NCBI GenBank assembly: GCA_024644775.1
Contig: JAHEHB010000131.1
Span: 1-10,826 of the forward strand
Length of the DNA stretch: 10,826 nucleotides
Direction of reading: 5' to 3'
Source: Deltaproteobacteria bacterium
GTDB taxonomy: Bacteria; Desulfobacterota; Desulfobacteria; Desulfobacterales; SURF-15
The notes below the pieces were generated by a model. That model saw only the letters and a program-made list of their open reading frames with translations. It did not search any database and was not told the origin of the DNA. The position numbers were made by a program, and so were the translations under genes. This document shows positions 7,326 to 10,826 of the stretch, in pieces. Every line of letters starts with the position of its first letter. Within the stretch, counting starts at the first letter, position 1.

Positions 7326-7831
7326 AAAGGTGATTATATGTCAAGGTATGAGTCGGGATCTCAACTATGACGCATGAAATTGATAAAAGGGAGTGCCGGG
7401 GGTTATTTTGCCAAAGTAAGCTCAAATTTAAAATAGAACCTTTCCCAATAGTCGATTTGAGCTATATTCAGAAAAATTGAATCACAAAAATTTATTCTCT
7501 ATTTTGTTTGCAATCTTTCGGGGTATAGCTTCAGCCGACCCGTCCTCATTGATCTTGCTGATGAAAATCGCTGATAACAGAAAAACACTTGACATTTTTA
7601 ATGATTTTTGTGACATATTTTTCATATTGAAACTCCGTCGATTGAATATTCAAATCATTAACCCCAAAATCTATATTTAAATTGAACTCGCGATTTAAGG
7701 CACAAGAGGAAGGCTCCATGTACGATGCAATAGTTTACTGATTCTATTGCTCAGTAATCAAATGTTTACATTGAGGGTTGTTAAAGAAAAAAAATCTTTG
7801 AAGGGCCGGCAGCGATGAACAGAAAACTTAA
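7326..7831. other. AT-rich gene-free strip with inverted repeats
   Basis: I see no convincing gene in these 500 bp. The composition is clearly AT-richer than the flanks. A TTG-started 67-codon frame at 7477-7680 is low-complexity and has no Shine-Dalgarno, so I do not call it. Present are a perfect 9-bp inverted repeat (7419-7427/7455-7463, AGCTCAAAT/ATTTGAGCT), a 12-bp perfect palindrome TTGAATATTCAA (7642-7653) and an interleaved pair of 7-bp inverted repeats (7727-7757). A rightward TTGACA at 7589-7594 has only a weak -10 (CATATT, 7614-7619, 19-nt spacer). Confidence 0.5.
7727..7757. repeat. Two interleaved 7-bp inverted repeats
   Basis: GCAATAG (7727-7733) pairs with CTATTGC (7744-7750), and TTACTGA (7735-7741) pairs with TCAGTAA (7751-7757). 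The order is A-B-A'-B', so the two stems cannot easily form at once: there is no base between A' and B' to cross the first stem. They would act as alternative hairpins or as protein-binding half-sites. Function unknown. Confidence 0.5.
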
Positions 7832-8121
7832 CCTAGTATTTGGGAATATCGTAAAAAGACGATTGAGGTTGGAAGTTTTCAGGAAAATGCGTGGGGTCTT
7901 TACGACCTGCACGGCAACGTTTGCGAGTGGTGTCAGGACTGGTATGGTAAGTATCCAACCCGTAAAGTGACCGATCCGAAAGGGCCTTTAACCGGAGACA
8001 GGCGTGTTTTGCGTGGCGGCTCGTGGAACGACCGGGCGGGGGCATACGGTCGGCCTTTCGCGATAGGAGCGGTCCTGACTACCGCGACTACAACATAGGC
8101 TTTCGTGTCGCTAGGGAGTAG
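7832..8121 (+). pseudogene. C-terminal fragment of an FGE/sulfatase-modifying (C-type-lectin fold) protein, possible DGR target
   Basis: The frame opens after TAA 7829-7831 without a start codon and reads ...[53 protein letters not shown]. These are the hallmark C-terminal motifs of the formylglycine-generating-enzyme (FGE-sulfatase, DUF323) domain. At a five-G run (8038-8042) one G is missing; after the shift the frame continues [26 protein letters not shown] to TAG 8119-8121. The N-terminal two thirds of a normal domain are absent. The final block (8024-8112) contains many NNC/NNT codons at positions that are Asn in FGE-like variable proteins, as expected where adenines of an Asn-rich template have been mutagenised. 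It may be a decayed chaperone or enzyme relative, or the acceptor end of a diversity-generating retroelement. Confidence 0.8.
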
Positions 8122-8157
8122 TTACACCCTATGCCTTGATTCCTTTACCCCTTTAAT

Positions 8158-8176
8158 CGGTCTGCGAAGCAGACCG
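8158..8176. repeat. Perfect 8-bp GC-rich hairpin with GAA loop
   Basis: CGGTCTGC (8158-8165), loop GAA, GCAGACCG (8169-8176). The tip GCGAAGC (8164-8170) is the DNA mini-hairpin known for exceptional thermal stability. It lies 36 nt after the stop of the FGE-type fragment. Only scattered T residues follow (CTTTGCGTTTG), so it is a poor intrinsic terminator. Similar short GC-rich hairpins or cruciforms downstream of the variable region promote retrohoming in DGRs, which is the alternative reading. Confidence 0.75.
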
Positions 8177-8238
8177 CTTTGCGTTTGAACCATTTTCGAC
8201 TCAGGAAAACAACAAAAGAAGCCTTGAATTGTATTCAA

Positions 8239-8592
8239 TCAAGAGTACAGTACCGGCAGGACTGCTCTGGAAGGTAGCTCAGGATCCAGCAGCACCGTAA
8301 CGACCTCTCTCTGATTCAAATTCTTTAGGATCCAGTGAGTTCTGATCTCACACCTGTACTCCATTCCTTCAAAGGAATAGGCAATCACCAGCTTGGTGCC
8401 GGAGTGCCCCCCAACCGTGTCCTCCTTGGCTTCCACACTTCCCCGGACGCGTCGACCCTTCTTATATAGCTTGTTAATAATGAGAATCCGCGGAACAAGG
8501 AAAGCGGATCCGATACAAAAAGGTAACAGGGCAAAGAGAAACGACCCGGCAAAGGTTATGTTCCTGAAGAACAGTGGATTAAGATATGCTTT
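8239..8592 (-). pseudogene. DUF3592-like membrane protein fragment lacking a start
   Basis: The open frame between TGA 8595-8593 and the TGA at 8241-8239 encodes 117 codons. It contains a membrane helix (ITFAGSFLFALLPFCIGSAF), a basic stretch KLYKKGRRVRGSVEA, and the soluble part LVIAYSFEGMEYRCEIRTHW with the ending VVTVLLDPELPSRAVLPVLYS. The pattern of one helix, then G-x-V, then Y-x-F-x-G-x-x-Y, then V-DPxxPSRAVL resembles DUF3592. No ATG, GTG or TTG occurs in frame before the GTG at 8436, which lies after the helix. Starting there would give a 65-aa soluble stub. I therefore favour a 5'-truncated gene whose breakpoint is near 8593. A T-rich tract and weak hairpin (8243-8223 on this strand) follow the stop. 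Confidence 0.5.
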
Positions 8593-8709
8593 TCAGACGT
8601 CCGGTTCAACACTCACTAACCCGCTTCAAACAGTCAGGCTACTAAAACTGTGACCGTCCGGCTCCTGCTTGTATGTTCATCGAGAATCACTGTTACTGTG
8701 GGGCGGAAA

Positions 8710-8738
8710 TTGACTTAATCCGATCTATTGATTAGATT
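8710..8738 (+). promoter_or_regulatory. Putative sigma-70 promoter of the metallopeptidase-like gene
   Basis: TTGACT (8710-8715, 5 of 6) and TAGATT (8733-8738, 4 of 6) are separated by 17 nt, placing a start near 8745 and a short leader before AGGAGG and the ATG at 8770. A 6-bp inverted repeat ATCCGA/TCGGAT brackets the -10 region (about 8718-8757) and could be an operator. Assignment is by consensus and position. Confidence 0.5.
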
Positions 8739-8769
8739 TAATAATCGATCACTCGGATAGGAGGAAGGA

Positions 8770-9738
8770 ATGAATCGGTATTTGGTTATCTTCGCAATAG
8801 TGCTGGTAACAATGGGATTCGTGGCCCCCGTCGAAACGGCTGAAAAACCTTCCGGCCAAACCCACGATTCCTACCGGATTGTGAATATGGTCGACCGCTT
8901 CCAAGCTTATTATCAGAAATGTTTGGGAAAGGACTGGGAAAACCGCTTGACCCAGTGGGATTCCATGCTTGAAGACAAATACCCCCAATTCTTTCAAGAC
9001 GCCATCTACCGGGGGAAGAAAGGTTTGGAAAAAGATCGGTACAAGGAAGTCTGCATCCGCCTATTTTGGGATGAAGTGGCTCCCAGGATGACAGAGATAA
9101 ACCGTCTCAACAGCGGATTTGAGCAAAGAATCCATCGCATGGTAACTGAATTTCGAAAACACCTTCCTGATTTTTCCCCCACAACCGATTTCTATATCAC
9201 CATCTCTTTCAGCTTCAGAGGCAAAGCCCTAGTGGTCGGCAAGAGGAATGTACTGGCCGTCGGCTTGGAAGCCTTTACGAAAGGGAATGAACGTCAGGTA
9301 GATATCACCCTGGCCCATGAGATGTTCCACCTTTATCATTTCCAGTTCTTTCAGCCGGGAGGCGGGCTTTACCGATCGCTTTGGACCGAAGGCTTGGCGA
9401 CCTATGCTTCGGCGGTTGTCGTCCCGGGTCAACGCCGCAGCGTCTATTTGGGCTTTCCGGTGGAAAAGATGAACCGCTGCTATGAGCTCCTTCATTTGTT
9501 GACAGAGGATTTAAGAAAGAATCTCGGGCGGAACGATCACCGCCTGAAACGGGTTTACTTCGGAGCCGAGCCCAATGACACGATGGTTCCACCGGAAGCG
9601 GGCTATTATGTGGGTCTCTTAATCATGGAGAAGCTGGTCAATGAAATCCCCCTGAGCAAACTGACCAGGATGCCGGCCGATAAAGTTTTGCCCCTTCTGG
9701 CGATGGAGTTGACCGCTTTTAATAAAATTAACCATTAA
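8770..9738 (+). CDS. Secreted HExxH metallopeptidase-like protein
   Basis: A 322-aa protein with a signal peptide (residues 1 to about 24: short basic start, hydrophobic IFAIVLVTMGFVAPV, possible cleavage near VETA-EK). The core motif H183-E-M-F-H187 is a zinc-binding HExxH, and E207 in LWTEGLATYAS is well placed as the third ligand, the gluzincin-type HExxH...WxEGxA arrangement seen in DUF2268-like predicted proteases. It should act outside the cytoplasmic membrane. The N-terminal half (30-140) is helical and charged, with no domain I recognise. AGGAGG sits just before the ATG. It has its own promoter candidate and converges on the next gene, another putative metallopeptidase family member. 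Substrate unknown; catalytic activity is inferred from the motif only. Confidence 0.75.
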   Translation: MNRYLVIFAIVLVTMGFVAPVETAEKPSGQTHDSYRIVNMVDRFQAYYQKCLGKDWENRLTQWDSMLEDKYPQFFQDAIYRGKKGLEKDRYKEVCIRLFWDEVAPRMTEINRLNSGFEQRIHRMVTEFRKHLPDFSPTTDFYITISFSFRGKALVVGKRNVLAVGLEAFTKGNERQVDITLAHEMFHLYHFQFFQPGGGLYRSLWTEGLATYASAVVVPGQRRSVYLGFPVEKMNRCYELLHLLTEDLRKNLGRNDHRLKRVYFGAEPNDTMVPPEAGYYVGLLIMEKLVNEIPLSKLTRMPADKVLPLLAMELTAFNKINH

Positions 9739-9788
9739 AAAACCGCTGGAGCACCAACGTTGAGTGATTGGTAGCGTGCCCCGGCGGT
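9737..9788 (-). terminator. Intrinsic terminator of the DUF4344 gene
   Basis: On the minus strand, ACCGCCGGGGCAC (9788-9776) pairs with GTGCTCCAGCGGT (9754-9742): 13 positions with one mismatch and one wobble. A further CAA/TTG pairing is possible in the 21-nt loop. The stem is followed directly by six T (9742-9737). It starts 30 bp after the stop of the minus-strand gene. The T-run overlaps the stop codon of the convergent plus-strand gene. In the plus direction the stem has no T-run. Confidence 0.82.
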
Positions 9789-9817
9789 ATCATTGGGTAA
9801 TGGTCCGATCTGAGTCT

Positions 9818-10826
9818 TTACTGTAGTCTATGAAAGATCATATCTCCACCTTGAAGGAGTGGAACACTCTTTAACGTAAACAGGTTGTTCTGGAAAGCAT
9901 AGTTGTAACTTATCCTCCCGCCGACATTGGAGCCGTCCTGAGGTATGAAGGTAATTTTCCCATTTTGCGCGGTGTAGGCACCCGACTGCTCCTCTACATA
10001 ATATCGCATACCCAACCGCCACTGTTCATGCAGGAATTCGTATCGGCCGTTATTCGCCAGGGCGAGACCCCAGGTATAAGTGATACCCCGGTCATCCATC
10101 CGTCCGCCCCACTTTCCGAAAATTCGGCTGTCGTTTGGTTTTTCTTCGGTTTGGCCGCCCCCGCCACCGGTGTCGTCTTTCCCTCCTCCTCCACCACCGC
10201 CGGTATCCTCACCCCGACCGCCGCCCCCACCGGCATATTCCTTTTCCAACAGATCGGTGTAGAATTTTACCATTTCGTGACACATAATGATCTGACGGTT
10301 TTCCGAATCCCAGAAAGCGTTGGCCTGGCCGCAATCCTTCGGGACAATCTGAATATCGTAGGGCAGGGCGAAACCCTTTGAGATACCCTCGGCCAACATT
10401 TCAAAAATCCGTTCGTCTTTGAGCGTCTGTTCAAATTTACGGCCAAACTCGGTTTTGGTCTCACCGTAGACGACTGTCGCCTTGCCATTCGGTTGGATGC
10501 CGCTCTCGGTCAGGTGATCTTTGAGAAGCTTCATCCAAGCGGCCTGCTTTTCAGGATATTCCTGGCGGCAAAAGTACTGTCTCCGCTCCTGCTTTTTCAT
10601 GTATTTATCCATCAGTCCCTGGAATTCCTTGGGTGAGCTGCCGTAAAGAAGACAGAGGATGTTGCCGAAACGGACCATGCTGTCGGTATGTTCGTCCCAC
10701 CACGGTGTCTTTCCACCTTGCTTTCCCACAAGGCGCCACAAATCTGCGAAACCCCAGATGGCCTCGGGGATAAACTCAGCCCCTTCCTCCCGGGTGTAAA
10801 GGAGGAGCATAGCGGCGAATTCATCG
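9818..10826 (-). CDS. DUF4344 putative metallopeptidase with Gly-rich linker and C-terminal beta-type domain (5' partial)
   Basis: The frame runs to the window edge (DEFAAMLLLY...), so the real start lies outside; the methionine at 10810 is internal. Numbering from that Met, residues 1-100 look like the C-terminal half of DUF4344: (D)EFAA, then RFGNILCLLYGSSP, FCRQEYPEKQAAW and LLKDHL. Residues 106-190 look like the N-terminal half of the same family: LPYDIQIVPKDCGQANAFWD and IIMCHEM. No HExxH follows. Instead there are three Gly blocks separated by charged residues (194-219), then a roughly 100-aa domain (229-330: IFGKWGGRMDDRG...DMIFHRLQ) with short alternating strands resembling lipocalin-like or fatty-acid-binding-like barrels. 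The zinc site, if any, must be in the missing 5' part. Catalysis and location are unknown; related proteins are often exported. Confidence 0.7.
   Translation of the reverse strand, partial: DEFAAMLLLYTREEGAEFIPEAIWGFADLWRLVGKQGGKTPWWDEHTDSMVRFGNILCLLYGSSPKEFQGLMDKYMKKQERRQYFCRQEYPEKQAAWMKLLKDHLTESGIQPNGKATVVYGETKTEFGRKFEQTLKDERIFEMLAEGISKGFALPYDIQIVPKDCGQANAFWDSENRQIIMCHEMVKFYTDLLEKEYAGGGGGRGEDTGGGGGGGKDDTGGGGGQTEEKPNDSRIFGKWGGRMDDRGITYTWGLALANNGRYEFLHEQWRLGMRYYVEEQSGAYTAQNGKITFIPQDGSNVGGRISYNYAFQNNLFTLKSVPLLQGGDMIFHRLQ
10154..10231 (-). repeat. Low-complexity glycine-codon repeat encoding an interdomain linker
   Basis: The coding strand is a GGN-rich run giving Gly5, Gly7 and Gly5 blocks spaced by R-G-E-D-T and K-D-D-T. 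It is in frame, mixes all Gly codons (ggt, ggc, gga, ggg) and so is selected as protein rather than a simple-repeat slippage product. It separates the DUF4344-like part from the C-terminal domain. Confidence 0.8.

Noticed and set aside
7589..7619. Rightward promoter TTGACA with CATATT
   Set aside because: The -35 is perfect but the spacer is 19 nt, the -10 matches at only four positions, and no intact gene follows; mentioned only within the strip description.
7477..7680. 67-codon plus-strand frame in the AT-rich strip
   Set aside because: TTG start, no Shine-Dalgarno, Ile/Phe/Asn-rich low-complexity translation as expected from AT-rich non-coding DNA.
7814..7975. ATG-started frame ([14 protein letters not shown]...) at the 5' end of the FGE-type fragment
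   Set aside because: It runs in a different frame from the recognisable FGE motifs and its translation inside that region is meaningless, so it cannot be the start of that gene.
8158..8176. Intrinsic terminator for the FGE-type fragment
   Set aside because: Stem is strong but the following bases CTTTGCGTTTG are not a T-run; kept as a hairpin of other or uncertain function.
8393..8653. 86-codon plus-strand frame
   Set aside because: Shadow of the minus-strand DUF3592-like reading, which has a membrane helix and family-like ending.
8597..8665. Direct repeat CGTCCGG(T/C)TC, two copies 58 bp apart
   Set aside because: Too short and not accompanied by mobile-element genes or further copies; probably chance.
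10080..10262. Proline-rich plus-strand frame
   Set aside because: Complement of the glycine-rich linker of the DUF4344 protein; poly-Pro arises from GGN codons read backwards.
1..10826. CRISPR array, tRNA or rRNA genes, intact transposase
   Set aside because: I found no regularly spaced repeat array, no cloverleaf with a T-loop-like GTTCRANNC in the right context, no rRNA-like segments and no transposase or reverse transcriptase motifs on either strand.

Overview
The window looks like chromosomal DNA of an anaerobic Desulfobacterota-type bacterium (sulfate reducer or syntroph). This rests on an alpha subunit of a biotin-dependent glutaconyl-CoA decarboxylase with its own small biotin carrier, plus the general gene repertoire. 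No taxonomic marker is present, so the placement is inference.

Layout. (1) 1-205: leader with an imperfect palindromic repeat (75-136). (2) 206-5540, plus strand: a tight cluster of a 73-aa biotin carrier, gcdA, a thioredoxin reductase (trxB-type), and a RecB-type nuclease fused to an XPD/DinG-type Fe-S helicase. Gaps are about 20-25 bp, so these are probably co-transcribed. (3) 5488-6621, minus strand: an unrecognised polytopic membrane protein whose 3' end overlaps the helicase tail to tail by 53 bp. (4) 6733-7325, minus strand: a YgiT/MqsA-type zinc-finger antitoxin with a DUF4258 toxin gene upstream that carries a one-base frameshift. (5) About 7326-7830: an AT-rich strip without convincing genes but with several inverted repeats. 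(6) 7832-8176: the C-terminal end of a formylglycine-generating-enzyme (FGE/C-type-lectin) fold gene, truncated and frameshifted. It ends in an Asn/Asp/Tyr-rich block and is followed by a perfect 8-bp GC-rich hairpin with a GAA loop. That arrangement resembles the target end of a diversity-generating retroelement (DGR), although no reverse transcriptase or template repeat is in the window. (7) 8239-8592, minus strand: a DUF3592-like membrane fragment with no usable start for its full length. (8) 8770-9738, plus strand: a secreted HExxH metallopeptidase-like protein with its own promoter and strong ribosome binding site. (9) 9818-10826, minus strand, 5' end outside the window: a DUF4344 (putative metallopeptidase) protein with unusual domain order, a glycine-rich linker and a C-terminal beta-type domain, followed by a clear intrinsic terminator.

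How it fits together. The first block combines decarboxylation of glutaconyl-CoA (as in glutarate, benzoate or amino-acid breakdown), thiol redox and DNA repair; only the first two genes clearly share a job. The stretch from about 7090 to 8600 collects three broken genes and behaves like a decaying accessory region. The most interesting lead is the possible orphan DGR target and its hairpin at 7832-8176.
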